64,000 nt of DNA, from contig JAFBJZ010000109.1 in NCBI GenBank assembly GCA_016785225.1, positions 2,170,001 through 2,234,000 of the forward strand. The letters are read 5' to 3'. A model generated the notes under the pieces. That model did not search any database and had not been told where the DNA came from. It was given only the letters and a program-made list of their open reading frames with translations. This DNA is from Psettodes erumei (lineage: Eukaryota > Chordata > Actinopteri > Pleuronectiformes > Psettodidae). Shown piece by piece: positions 47,201 through 59,330 of the stretch; position 1 is the stretch's first letter, and each line of letters starts with the position of its first letter. The position numbers and the translations under genes are program-made.

Positions 47201-47565
47201 TCCTGCTGCTGGAATTCAACAACAACCTCTCAGTGTTTTGTCTGTCAGTTCTCTTCAAAAGTTAACTTGGGCTTTGTGATAATCTGCACATACAGTACAA
47301 AACTGGTAAATTGTTGAATTAGATGTAAACTAAGCTCCCAGTGGCTGCGTGATACTGCAATTTAAAGATATGATAAAACAAAGCAACAGTAGTTATAACA
47401 ATCCATTCCAAAGGTGCAAGGATGGTAAAGATATTATTTTTTCTCAGTGGTTCAGTCCCAGCATTAAGTAGCAGCCCGACATCTGCACGAGGACACAGCA
47501 CTGGCAACCCAACAGATATTAACAGCACAGACTCTGGATGAACTGTAGTGCTTCCTGTTTTATGT
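44290..47565. other. Gene-free stretch, probably old repeat material in part
   Basis: About 3.3 kb. A GCCAGTGGTCCTCAACC word (44654 on) resembles the start of a common repeat but the match fades. The 45240-45560 region has CTAGCACTAGCCAAAGACTAGC-type text also typical of repeats. T-runs occur near 46338 and 46420. No gene recognised. Confidence 0.4.
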
Positions 47566-47569
47566 TGGC

Positions 47570-47965
47570 AGTTATGCCCTCGTGTGTCTCCTGGTTTTCA
47601 GTTTTACTTCCTGTTGTCATGATCATCTGCCCCGTCCTAACGTATGTCACCTGTGTCTCATTACTGTGTTTATAAGTATTGGTCTACCCTTGTTTTTGTC
47701 AGTCCATCTGTTGTTGCTGCGTTGTGTTTTGTTCTGTGGTTCCCCCTGTTTCTGCTTCTCCCATGATCTTGGTATGTCCTGTTTTTGCCTGTCCCCCTTC
47801 AGTCTATAAGTTTTGGTTTTGCTTTCTTTTGTGTTTTCATGGATGTTTTTTTGCTGCTGGCCACTAAGGGCCCAGCCTAGTTTTTGTTTGTTCTTGCCTT
47901 TGGACTGTTGAGACCTTGCTACACCTCCATGCCTGCCTCTGACTGCATTTTGGGTCCAGCACCTT
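47570..47965 (+). mobile_element. 3' end of a teleost non-LTR retrotransposon (LINE), truncated
   Basis: Pyrimidine-rich text with CCTGTGTCTCATTACTGTG, TTTATAAGTATTGG, repeated TTTTGTTCT/CCTGTTT words, GCCTTTGGACTG and finally CTGCATTTTGGGTCCAGCAC. This matches the 3' untranslated tail of LINE elements common in teleosts, as I remember it. Only the 3' end is present, as expected from incomplete reverse transcription. The open frames on both strands here (47582-48006) derive from this tail. Confidence 0.65.
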
Positions 47966-49200
47966 GAATTCAGTTCAGATATATCAACTATTTCCATTTG
48001 GACCAATTTGCCTTAATGACTCCTCTCTAGTATGTCTGAATAACTAAAACAAGGATTATTTAATTATAGGATTACTTTTTTCATAGGAGTGAGACATGGA
48101 GAGAAGGATTACACCATATTTGTTTAAATCATATACTTGGTATAGTATCAATGTAATATATATATATATATACACTTTAAGAGCTTCTGTGTATTGTATC
48201 ATTTAGCTGTTTGACAAAGTAAGGATGAGCTTACAGCCATGAAACACACCAGCAATGATCAGTATTATCATTCTACTGGCTAAGTGAAGCCTTGCAGCTA
48301 CACGAGGACAACAGTAAAGAGAGAGTCCCAGGTGAGGTGTTAGAGCTTCTGCCTGTGTAATTAAAAAGGATGAAAGTGTTGGACTCAATTATAAGATACA
48401 GTACATTGTTTAAGGCACAATGTGGTAGTCTACCATGGCTTTACTCAGAAGATGAAGTTAGCGTGGCCTCATCTTTTGTGCTCACATGGCATGCAAGCAT
48501 GATCAATGAATTACTTCATCAGGTGGAGGTGCCAAGTAGGCAAAGAGCTGCAGCACACAGGAGGAGCAGGTGGAGCCTCAGCTTTGGGCTCCATCTCACA
48601 GCTGCTGGCTGAAATACATTTTATGTTCCCCAACTGTAAATTCCAGGATTTTGCTGGTTGCCTTTTTTAAATTTTTTTTTCTATTAATATATTTTTTTTT
48701 GCGGGGGGTTAGGTTTTTGGGTGCCTGATTGCATGGCAGCTTCTCAGTGCTTTTAGGCATTGTTTTGTAATTGAAATGTGACAACAAGTGGAAATTGCTA
48801 ATATACATATTTTTTTTATAAATTTTTACATGCATACAGTTTGTGATTCTATCACTGTGAATTATACTACAGTAACAATACCGCTATTCTGACTCACCTT
48901 GATTATTTCAGCAGTATCTTCAGCAATTCGCGAGGAGTGTTTTGTGCTAATGTGGTAATGACATTTGCTTGTATTCCATGAGAACATGGTCATTTTTGTT
49001 GGTACATGTGAGACACTGTTACACATACAGTATCTGCAGCTTCACAGCAAGAAACAAGGAAGTAGGTTCGCTGATGCGCTGGGGATGGCTCAACACTGCA
49101 AAGTCACGGAGAATTCTTGAAGACTGATTGAATTTGCGTAAACTGTTGTAGTCCAGACACCACAGCATCCTGCAGAGACCAATCAAACTGGTTTGTACCG
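47966..49200. other. Gene-free AT-rich stretch
   Basis: Includes a TA array (48155-48172), T-runs near 48670-48702 and one TACAGTAT at 49026. Short frames lack domains. Confidence 0.45.
48155..48172. repeat. (TA)n microsatellite
   Basis: Nine TA units read directly. Confidence 0.9.
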
Positions 49201-49800
49201 TTTGTGCAGTTTTTTTATGATGTGACCTGAACTTCCATCATCTGCATGTGGTCAAGGCCACTGCCAGAAACATCAGCAAACAAGCAGCAACAAAAAATCC
49301 TCTTTGTTATCCCGGTTCCCAGAAATGTAGCTGCCCCACGGCTTGTTCCTCAGCTGCTCCCTGACATTGAAAAGAATGCAGTGATTGCACATCAGCTTTC
49401 TGTGGGCATCTTCTGCTTTGTTAGACTGTGACTGGGCCAAGGTAACATCAGATACATTTTAATTATGGCCCTCTTTACACTGCTAATCTGAGAAAATATG
49501 CTGTTAGAGAGCTGCGATAGAATTAATCATGATCAATTTGCACCGGGGTTCTTTATCCCATTTGTAGCAGGTGCGATCATTCATATTGTGTGGAGGGTAT
49601 CTGCAGAACTCAGTTCATCCCATGAAACTATAAGCATTGCTTATGTTATAGAAGAACAGATAAATGCCATTCTCTTATCTGCGGACAATGTGACACCAAA
49701 CGTGGCCTTGATTGACATTTTAAGGTGTGTTAATACACCATATACTGTTATATGACTTCCTCTTATCATCTTGGCCTATACTGCAGGATGAGGGAGAAAC
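49200..49800. other. Strong CNE-like block
   Basis: Repeat-free, with a near-palindromic AATTAATCATGATCAATT at 49521-49538 (16 of 18 positions symmetric) and clean AT/GC mixed words through to about 49760. Two plus frames (49246-49431 and 49498-49755) lie head to tail but have no domains or splice signals. One of the more convincing candidates for a conserved element. Confidence 0.4.
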
Positions 49801-50344
49801 ATTACATTTTATGGTGCTGCTACTCTTGGAAGTGTCAAACTTTGAGCCAAGTATTTACCTTGAGAAATGAGTAAACACTGAGAAGGTGAGAAATGGTTGT
49901 ATCTTTGGATGGGGTGCATTACATCAGGCCAAAGTGTTTGTCCAAACCACTAAAAAATAGAATGGATAGAGTCTGACTCATATTTCACAAGCTTTGTCGG
50001 TTGATGTTCCTTCTATTCATTCATTTGAAAGAAGAAAAAATAAGTAATGATTTGACTTGCAAGATGTGACAGTGGCAATAAGTTCATTCTTAATATCTTC
50101 ATTCCACGCTTCTGCTTTTCCTTGCTTCTTAGTGAAGTTTAATGGAATATTTATTTTAGCAAATTGTGAGCATGGACCAGCCACTTCAGGGCCGCATTGT
50201 TCAAGTCACAAACATCTGTTTGCAGGTGTTAGCTGTGTGCTCTGCTGTGGGATGGGAAAGATAACTGATGATGCACAACAGGCTGCGCCAAAATGGAAAA
50301 ATAATTGCTCCACAGACTGATTTATAACGTCCATTCTGACATCA
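49800..50344. other. Gene-free stretch
   Basis: Nothing recognised; an 87-codon plus frame at 50057-50320 has no domain. Confidence 0.4.
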
Positions 50345-50650
50345 TTCTTAAAGGTGCTCTAATCAATATTTTTAAATGAACAATGGATGAAATAACTATA
50401 TAATGTGAACAGTGTCTCTCATGGTGGAAAATCAGTGCCAAGCACCAAACAGCAGACAGATAAAGTTAGCAACAAGCCTTTAAACAGAGTGGAGCATGTT
50501 TTTCTTAGGAGTTGGCAGAAACCAAAACCGAGCTAAAAGCAGTGTAAATAATAGACACATGACTCCAAATGAATGCTAATGCTGCTCCATTTCTGCTGGA
50601 TATGTAAATAGCCATCTGTTTGACATTTGATCATCTGTTTGCTGACATGT
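50345..50650 (+). mobile_element. 'aaagttagcaactagc' teleost repeat, degenerate
   Basis: Opens CTTAAAGGTGCTCTAATC, then AAGCACCAAACAGCAGACAG, ATAAAGTTAGCAACAAGCC, GAGTGGAGCATGTTTTTC, GGAGTTGGCAGAAACCAAAA and CCGAGCTAAAAG. Same family as the relic at 37675, here with its left end preserved. Confidence 0.65.
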
Positions 50651-51290
50651 TGCTGTGTGTGAAATCAATAACATACATCATAGCATGAAATCAGATAGCA
50701 TTTCAACTGACTGAAACAGGTAAGCCTGCAAACACTGCAATCAAGTTTCTGTTGTTCCATGTTTGACTTTTAGTATATTAATGGTTTTATGACAGCCTTT
50801 GCAGTACAGAAGCTTTACAGTGGTCAAACAAAGGAAACCGTTATCAGCTCTTTACTGTACTGAAACAAAAAGTAATTGGACATTTTCTTCTCCTGCCAGC
50901 CCTTTTACAGATAAAAAACAATGAGTTTAGGAAGGAAGTTAAAGAGGCAAACAAAGCTCAGGGGAAAAGTTGGCAGATAAAGTGTGAAGAAGGGGCCGTT
51001 CACTGTGCGGTACTGCTCACAATTATGTACAACAAAACCTGCTATCCGTCTTTCTTTGCCAGGGGACAGTGGTCACTGTGAGGGTGTTCGAGTTAAATGT
51101 GAGGAAGCAAAAATTGCCTTCATTGCTGCCCTGGCATTACCTATGCAGATCTTTATCAGGAAGGCCAGTGACTCTATTGTGACTATTTTGCTGGCCTTAC
51201 AATGGCTTTCTGTGCATCCATGCTACCAGGAGATTGGCTGAAATTATATTCTCTTCATGCTTGGCTAGGTTGCAGCTTAGAAACAAGCTG
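50650..51290. other. Gene-free stretch
   Basis: A plus frame at 50984-51241 has no domain. The second half may be conserved; no gene recognised. Confidence 0.35.
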
Positions 51291-51790
51291 CTTATGGAAG
51301 CCAGGGGGAGATTGCTGATAATAGGAGCTTCACATCCAGTTGACCTTTTTCCTACTCTTTTTTCCTCCTTCGCAATAGCTCAATTGCAGTGACAGGAGAA
51401 AAGGAAACAATCTGTTTCGTAGAGGACACACAACCTGCACCATCTAAGCCAAGGCCTTGGCACTGAATAGCAAGGTCTTGGCTCCTTGCAACCAATACTA
51501 TGATTTCCACCGGGCCTGACAGGGATTGCCTGGGCTTACTCATTATTTATGTCTGTCAATTTCCACATCTCTTTGCATCTTGTTGCCTACACCTGGGATT
51601 GCAGACCATCAGGTCTCGGACCCGCAGTTGGCCACAGGCTCTCTGCCACAAGGCAGCAAAATCCTCAATTTTATCTGCCCTTTGTACATCATTTAAATAC
51701 AACTTTATAGGCAGAGTTACAACAATATTGCAGAGACTCTGGAAAGCTGTATGTAAACATGGAGGCCTGTTTTGGGAAACATAATCAGAT
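51290..51790. other. CNE-like block
   Basis: Balanced, repeat-free DNA. Frames on both strands (51352-51543 minus and 51500-51784 plus) without domains. Words such as TTACTCATTATTTATGTC fit regulatory sequence. Untested. Confidence 0.35.
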
Positions 51791-52124
51791 AGAAAGTTGT
51801 TGAATGAATCTGCTGTATATGAATGACAAGATGCAACTAGAGTTACGTGAAAGATATGAGAAAACTTTTTTTTCCTTTTAATTTGGGTGTTTTAAGAGTA
51901 TGAAAGGTTTACAACAAGGTTATATGTGATATGTGAAAGGAAACCAGCCAGCATCAAAGGTCCATGTGCCTGTCCACCTCACAACATCCCCTCCTTTCCT
52001 TGTCACTGCTGTATCAACGGCACATTACTTTCTGCATTAGCACGCGACACTGCCACTGAGCACCAATCTTCAAACACAAATTATGCTGAGGATGAACATG
52101 TTTTATGGGACATGTGGTTAACAT
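51790..52124. other. Gene-free stretch
   Basis: Nothing recognised. Confidence 0.4.
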
Positions 52125-52325
52125 GAGTCTACAGCCATGCTGTAATAAAGGGACACATCAGCATTCTAACATACTCACAATAACAACGCTCATGTCAGGC
52201 ATACTGCAACGTTTACCATGTTCACTATCTTAGTTGGCATTAGCCCTAGGTACAAAGTCCAGCTGAGGCTGATGGGAATGTCATGAGTTTTGACAAGTTA
52301 CAATTTTGATCCAATGATGAAATTT
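52125..52325 (-). mobile_element. 'gttagcatgctaac' teleost repeat, partial and reversed
   Basis: Plus strand reads CTACAGCCATGCTG, AGCATTCTAACATACTCACA, GTTTACCATGTTCACTATCT, GTACAAAGTCCAGCTGAGGC and TGATGGGAATGTCATGAG. This is the reverse complement of the 3' half of the family seen at 42085. Confidence 0.65.
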
Positions 52326-53260
52326 CTTTTATGAAGAAAGGACATGCTTACAATGTGTTTGTCAGGCCTCAAGGACACACACAACACATTTTGCTGAGTA
52401 ACAATACATAAAGTCTTCAGTCTGCAATGGAATCAAAATATTCCTCCTAAATAATGTACAATGGTTTATGGCATGTGTTATATTTTATGAATGTTATCTA
52501 CTGGTGAGTGAAAACAACTCCAATTTTTAAACAGAATACAGACTGTATTAGGGAACTATCGACATCGCATTATAAAGGACAGACACCAACATGGAGAATC
52601 ACGACCAGCATCTCCTTTTACCAACACCAAATAACCAATGTGTTTTTGTAGCTGTTGCCATTTCTATGCATTGAGATTAGCTGCACCACAGAGGCACAGT
52701 ATAAACTCCGCGACTGGACAAACAGACACATTAATAATGGACATAATCCAAACCTTTACAAACAGTCGGGTACAGTCAGGTTTTCTACCTTGACTTAAAT
52801 ACACCTGTTTCTCTATTTGTGTGACACAGTGGAATTCTATAAAGCAAAAAGGAAATTACTTTGTCTATTCATTTAGCATTCAGTAATTCAGCAGCAGTGG
52901 AGAAGGGCCAAACAGTCTCACACTGTAATATTTGTTACCATTAACACCACTGTTTGCCTGGAGAGGGTTGTGTTCTTCAGCACAGTGAGGCTACAAGGAC
53001 TCCAGAGTATTCAGTTTAAAACTGAGCGTTTTCTCAAAGCCACTTAGTGCCAGTGCAAGTACCCTCTCCATGAGTAGAGGTCTGTCCTTCGGCTGTCACA
53101 TAGTTCAAAAACATTAACAAGAACTAATCATCGAGGACTCATTGAGAGCAACCGAGTAAAATTCAAATACAGTATACAGAAAGTGTACAGGTTACTTTAG
53201 ATGATGACTGCCAATTTACACCATTTTAAACTCAAATGTAAATCATTCCACTGACTGAAA
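52326..53260. other. Gene-free AT-rich stretch
   Basis: No frame of note; one TACAGTAT at 53168. No repeat family recognised. Confidence 0.45.
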
Positions 53261-53680
53261 TGGTTTCATCTTCTTCAGTGGCGTTTACATCGAGGAGAGG
53301 GAGTCATTAAAAGCTAATTCTTTTCTCATTGTTAGACTAAATCTTACTGTAAATCAGAGTTGACTGGAGTGGTTACAAAATGCATGCACATTAAAACACA
53401 ATCTGTCTTTTACAGATAAAATATATGTTTTACATCAACATCATCCCTATTTCACACAAAGATACTTTGGATTATAACAGAAGAACAACTGCAATATTCT
53501 GTACTTTTAGATTCCTGTGTTTCTATTTTGACTTGTTTTCCTCTCGTTCTTCAATCGTCCTCTATCTACCAGAATTTCACACAAACTCTCAAAGAGTTAA
53601 ACTGATGAGGTCTCACATTTTTCCACCCTTTCAGATAAAAAAAACAAGAATAAAGGTGATCCAGGAGATAGATCCGGCCC
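53260..53680. other. Gene-free stretch, possibly conserved
   Basis: Repeat-free. A 100-codon plus frame at 53425-53727 has a pyrimidine-CAG just upstream of its last third (near 53635) but no identifiable protein. Candidate conserved DNA. Confidence 0.3.
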
Positions 53681-54046
53681 TCATGTGGGGGCCAGTGGTT
53701 GCAGGGGATATGTATATCTGCAGATAAAGCCTTCTGTTCCGAAACAGTATTTACCAGGCCTTTTTAGATACACATCAGCCGTGAAGCCATGGGTCCAGCC
53801 TTCATTATACTGTGTGAATCTTCCCTCATTTGGCTCGGATAGGATCTCTTTTCTTCCACCTCCAAATACCCCTATCCACATTCCCATTTGCTGTGCACAG
53901 CTAACAAGCAAGACGTTGCCATTGATGGTGGCAATATAGCTGGAAACAAACGTCTTTGTTCGGTCTTTCTCCGAGACCCCCCAGTCATTTTTGACAAACC
54001 TCGAAAGAGCCAGAGTATCAAAGGTGCTCAAACAGATGATACAAAG
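53681..54046 (-). other. Unexplained open frame, possible exon or conserved element
   Basis: A frame stays open for about 121 codons between stops on the minus strand. The track from 54031 has no ATG start; it enters at a TTG. The translation looks more protein-like than any other here: mixed polar and hydrophobic residues, five Trp/Cys-containing patches and a Gly-rich GVFGGGRKE, then WTHGFTADVYLKRPGKYCF. My count of GC at third positions is near half, so codon bias is not decisive. A donor-like GGTAAATAC occurs at about 53745. No family recognised, and no clean acceptor leads into the frame. Confidence 0.2.
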
Positions 54047-54129
54047 TCAGCTGGGAAGATGTGCAAAAGACCAGCGGCTGATAAGGTGACGAGAAAGGAG
54101 ATAGGTCATTGACAAGTTATCGGGGAAGG

Positions 54130-54340
54130 AAAAAACAATAAGCTGCAAAACTATCGGTCCAGATTGCACACACAAAAAAAAGCAATCCCTGATCCGAACA
54201 TGTGTAGCCTCATGTAAGAAGCAGACACAGCTTGTTTTACATCACAACATTTTCCAAACCTTCATGCACAATATGAAAAAATTAAGAAATGGTAGCACCA
54301 ACTGTGAAGTTTAGGTCCACAAAATCCAACCTTTTACATT
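54130..54340. other. Gene-free AT-rich stretch
   Basis: Nothing recognised. Confidence 0.4.
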
Positions 54341-54960
54341 CTGGTGAAACACTTCTTCACAGTGCTTTCTGTGAGGAAGCATGAGACTGGGGGAGATGTG
54401 CAGCATTCCTGCTCATGACCTCCCTCGCAGCAGTAATTAGAGACGCTCTGTCCGGGGCTTAACGCCTGGCTGTCGTCCTGCCATTTAGCACAAGACAAAA
54501 TCCTTTATATTCATTCACATGTGCAGACATGCATATTAACCTTCAAGAACCATCACATTCTGCTCTTTGCATGCTCAGTTTCCATAACAAAACTATTTCC
54601 TTTCTTTTAATTTTCAAACAACATGGTCTAAGTTCTGAGTTAACGATACTACTCACTGATATATTTGCTATTCGAGGCAGAAGACACCCTCTCATTGGCA
54701 AGATGCTCCCTGTGACACTCTATTGACATTTTTCCCTTGAGAACACAAGGCCCGGGAAGCATAAACATTGGCTTGCTAGGCGTGCACTTGCGCTGATGTT
54801 GAGATGGGACCATTCCCCTATCAGATTTCCGTCATATTTCTCCGGCTGACTAGACTAAGCACAAGTCAGAGGTATGAGCCGATAAAGGGTGTCTTTCACA
54901 CAGCAACAACACGTACCAGTGCGCTTATCACCGCAGTGCCTAACATGCAATCACAAGGAG
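54340..54960. other. CNE-like block
   Basis: Repeat-free. AGCAGTAATTAGAGACGC (near 54429) leads into a CpG-containing balanced part, then ACATGCATATTAACC near 54529. Short frames at 54529-54726 and 54804-54989 have no domains. Candidate regulatory DNA. Confidence 0.35.
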
Positions 54961-55003
54961 GACAGGGGGAAGATTGTTACATTTGGTGATTTGTTTTTTC
55001 CTC

Positions 55004-55023
55004 TTTTTTTTTTTTTTTTTTTT
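55004..55023. repeat. Poly-T run
   Basis: Twenty consecutive T, read directly. A 14-base A-run follows at 55246-55259. Could be the tail of a reversed retroposed sequence, but I see no element attached. Confidence 0.9.
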
Positions 55024-56865
55024 GCTTTTGGGGACTGATAAAGAATGAGGAATCTGAGCAGGAAAAGCCCATCTCTGTAGGCACGGTATGAGCTGCTGCT
55101 GAGGCAGGCCTAGATTCGTTCCCCTATGTCTTAATGTAAATAAAATGCTTTGTTGGGTGGTAACTGAAATAAACACAAAGGTGCATCCCAGAGCAGATAC
55201 AGCAGGAACAAATGTTGAAAAGTAGATTTAAAAGAACAAGGGTGTAAAAAAAAAAAAAACACTTGCTGGTGAGTTTAATTTTCTGATTCTCACGGAGAAG
55301 GGAAGAAAGGAGAGGGACCATATGCATTTTTCCTTATTACACAAGCTATTTAATACAAAGAATTAAAGGGCTTTTATTTCCATAAAAATGTTCTGTGAGC
55401 TTTTAGTCTGAAAGCCACTGAGGCTCAGGCTCGCCTTTATTCCTTTAGCTGTAATGGCAGCAATTAAAAAAATATAAGGTAAAACTTTTAAACAGCCTTT
55501 TCTCCAGCATGAAAAACACTGTGTAGCAAAATGGTAATAATATATTCATCCCTAGGTAAACATCCCTGCCATGTTCTTTATAAACAACAGCAGTGAACAA
55601 AATGAAAGTGATAATTTCTCTGCCTTTGAGAATTCTCTTCTTTAATTCTGACAGTAAACTAGTGGCTGTTACGGGGTGTTAAGTAGGATTTAAAACTTGT
55701 CAGACAAGACATGTTTGAAATTGCTTTAAATAAGTGCACTGTGTTGCTGTCAACCACAGGCTTAGAGGAAAATATCCCTACAATTGAAGCACTCATCTGG
55801 GCTCAGAGAGCTGTGCCCCAGCAACCGCGCCAAATTCTTCCTCCTGCTTGTTGATCGAAGCCCTGTGAGCCAGCACCTCCTGCTGGACGAAGTCAGGGCT
55901 AACTTTGAATTTCACCACCCCGATTTAAAGTGAAATTTTAGAAATGTAACCAGGTGTCGGATCGAGGAGGTTTTTGCCCACAGAAACCTGGACTCTGACA
56001 GCTTTTCTTTCCATTGGTAAGCATGTGTAAATTCCAGATTTAGTGTCTGGCCTAATATGCATTTCATTGCTCAAAACCTCCAGCCATGAGCCTTTACTGG
56101 AACTACTGTCTCAAAATAAACCAGCTTCAGTCCTCTCCAATGCCACACCACTGCAACTCCATACCAGCCTCCATTCACTCTGTAAACATCCACCTTCCAC
56201 ACACCAACAGTCAATGATGTTAACGCTTCTGCGTGGGTAGCAGCATACTGAGAGTCACTTAACAGTATTTGAGCTCAAGTTTTAAATAGTGATTAAGGGC
56301 AACGTGGTTTTGGTTCATTTTTCATGAACAATTTCTCTGTTGTTCTAAGAGGAAATGTGTATTAGAGAGCTATTTACACACAGAGAAAGAGCAACTGTTA
56401 ATTTATTTTTTCAACCCCAGGAAGTGTTCAGATTCCACCTCCAGTCTGAGACTGATTCAGAAATTCATTCTGTTAGCAGGAACAACTGGAGTGAAATATT
56501 TAAAAAAGGGGAAATATTACAATGTGCTGCTTTCAATCACAGCGTGATAACTTCTCTGAGTCATTGCTGATTAGTCATCCTCACTGTGCGTGCATGGAGA
56601 TTGAGGAAGAACATGGGGGTCCAATCTGTCCCCAGATAAGAATACTTTTTAATGTTTATTTTTTAACAAATCAGCACAAAAGCTAACATTATTTGGTACA
56701 TATACACTGTATATTATCCAATATTTTCAAATGTTTCATCTAGTTTTCTCCAAAAGGTCATTCACCCTTTCAAATCACAAGAAAATATTCTTTTTTAAGA
56801 TATGTAGCTCATATAAACAAGAACAGTATTAGGATATAATGAAGAAATTTTAACAACATTTTAAC
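55024..56865. other. Gene-free stretch with a balanced patch
   Basis: AT-rich except for about 55790-55990, which is GC-balanced and repeat-free and may be conserved. Short frames without domains at 56043-56240 and 56355-56570. Confidence 0.4.
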
Positions 56866-57050
56866 AACCATTCTGATAATTGTTTCATTCTTTGGTTCAA
56901 GCTTCTCCTGCGTATGAATTTTCCTCTTCCCTCCGTATTGAACTGAATATTTTGGGGTACTGGACAGATATTTTCAATCAATTTTGGGTGTTTTATAGAT
57001 CAAAAAATTTACTGGTAATTTGAGAAAATAATTTATCAATAATGAAAAAG
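56866..57050 (+). mobile_element. Teleost 'AATCGATTAAT' DNA element, partial copy
   Basis: Reads CATTCTGATAATTGTTTCAT, GGTTCAAGCTTCTCC, TGAACTGAATATTTTGGGG, TTTTATAGATCAAAAA and GAAAATAATTTATCAATAAT. Same family as 18659, 19139, 21080 and 36357; the left terminal part is missing. Confidence 0.65.
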
Positions 57051-57600
57051 CACTGCCTACCCAATTTTAAACCTGATCCTACTTTTTTCCAGTAATTTGT
57101 TCTCACCAGCATTTACCATCATTTCATTCACTGTGGGCCATGAAACAGCAGGAGGTCACAACAAGGCAGCAGCGCCTAAATAATCTGTACACAAATCCAG
57201 CATACACACTGCGCATCTTACATGTAGGAAAGGGTTAAACCAGCTGTTGTCAAGTGCATCAGACAACTTTTTGTATTAGTGTGTCTGCCAGGTCTCATAT
57301 TGGGAGCATTTTCCAGTGAAAAGAGGAAGGAAAGAAAGAGTGGGGTTGTGATTTGAAGTACTAAACCTCTGCAGCACCTTGTCCTATGATCTGGCACACT
57401 CTCCTGCCAAGACGAGTCTTTATCATACAAAGGGATTAGATTGCCCAGTGTAAGTGCCTTCAAGTTATTAGCACCTTCTTATACAAAGTATAACAGCAAA
57501 CCCAAAGACACTGATTGCAGGGAACAGTTCAAATATGATTTCCTTATAGCTATTAATATGTATGCCTTAAATAGAAGCACACCGCTAAGCAGCTTATGAT
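57051..57600. other. Gene-free stretch
   Basis: An 81-codon minus frame at 57218-57463 has no domain. Nothing recognised. Confidence 0.4.
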
Positions 57601-58020
57601 ATTATGAAAAGAATGTTCCCTCAGGGGCATAATATGCCAGCAGTGACAGTAAGGAGAGATTCGTATTTACCCAGATTGGCTGTACTTACGTCAAGCATTC
57701 TCAGAGCTTGTGGGAGGGAAGATGGGGCAGTGGCAACAGCTCGGTTTCGATAAGCACTTACCGTGAATAAAAGACAAGCATGAAAGTGAGGTTTAGCCTC
57801 TTTAAAGATTCCCGACCAAATGTAGAGGCAGATAGGGCAGGTGCCTTTGGTTCCGGACGTGATTAGCCGTCTGTGCAGCACTGTTCCCACAGAAATGAGA
57901 CATAGCAGAGACATTGTCCAAGCTTGTCCAGGTGGGGGACCTGTCATCCCAAACCAGAGCTTAGCAGTGCAGTGCTTGGAGCGAAAGATTAGGACCCAGG
58001 AATTCAGATTTTTCTTCTTT
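57600..58020. other. CNE-like block
   Basis: Balanced, repeat-free; a minus frame of 108 codons (57621-57947) has several Cys but no recognised domain, and the plus strand is also partly open. Most simply read as conserved-type non-coding DNA. Confidence 0.35.
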
Positions 58021-59330
58021 TTTTCTTCAATGAATGCTTAATTCAAAAGTGTTTTTTCTCTCCTGCCTCTGCTTGCCTCACATCAGCTTTCATTCCATTC
58101 TATCCATCCTTGCTTTCATATTATATTGATCATTTCCACCTTGTCTCTCGTGTCTCATGATGGCTTTCTATGCTTGTGTGTCATGCACACATTTTTAGGT
58201 ATGAATGTTCTTGAGTGACACCACCGCATGCAGCAGTGGAAACATGAGTCTATGCAGCATTTCTCCTGCTTTGTTAAGGGATGCAACAGAAGACAAATTA
58301 ACACAGATCGGTTCTACTAATACTTTCTCATGACCCCAGCTGAGATCATCACCGGGAGAAAATGATCCTGTGAGGTTAATCAAGCACAGATCCTGAGAAC
58401 ACTGTGACACATCTAATTAAGGGAACCAGGTTTTACTCTGAGTATTTGGTTGATTTGCTTTGGATGATTGCAAAACTAGTCTGCACAAACCCAAGGAAAT
58501 TAGGGCAGAGAAATGTAATACAAGACTCTTTTCTTTTCTTTGGTTAAGGTGGCCTCCAACAAGGCTCCTGGCTGCTACATGTAGCTGGTGAGTAGTCAAG
58601 CATGAAGGGCAGGTGGTAGGTCAGACCTGTTCATGAATGTGAACCAGGCAGCCAAGATAAATGCTCAAAAAAAAGGAAAAGCTTATTTTTACTGGTGCAT
58701 TTAGCTCATGACTGTTTTTGCTCTGAATTCCTAAAAATGCATCAAAATATTTCAGGAATAAAAAGGGAATTACTGGTTTAAAAAATGTATGCCTCTGACA
58801 CTATCCCTTTGTGGGGGTTTAAGGGGCAATGAGTCAGATTTACTGCCCCAGAGCTCAGAATATATCTGTGATGGATTGGTAGGATTATTAATCGATACCA
58901 ATGACTCGATGGCTGCTTTGCAAAAAGCAGAGATTTGTGGTTTTCCAAACTGACTTTTCCAGCCCATACAGCTGGGAATAAAGATACATTATCTCTCCAC
59001 CAACCCATTTAGTTTGAATCTGAACCTGTTTAAAGAGTGTACAAAAAAATATTAGATTATGTATACAATATATGCAGAAAGTATGACATAGTAGGTTTAT
59101 CAGTCTACTGGGATGAAATGGTTATGGTTATCTTACTGATCTCCACTGTGAGAACAGGACTAGTCACTGTTACTCATGAGGATCAGAATACGTGATAATG
59201 TAACTTATTTATTTATTCATTTTCTTTTGATCAACTAATCGATTTAGCAACCAGTTGCTTGCCAATTACTTTCACGCTCATTCTTTCACATTAATAATCA
59301 GTATGAGTTGTTGATAACAAGTTGTTAGAT
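58020..59330. other. Gene-free stretch
   Basis: Short frames only. The parts at 58220-58430 and 58790-58990 are balanced and may be conserved. No repeat family recognised. Confidence 0.4.

Noticed and set aside
47582..48006. Cys-rich plus frames and a Lys/Gln-rich minus frame
   Set aside because: They lie in the pyrimidine-rich 3' tail of a LINE and reflect its composition.
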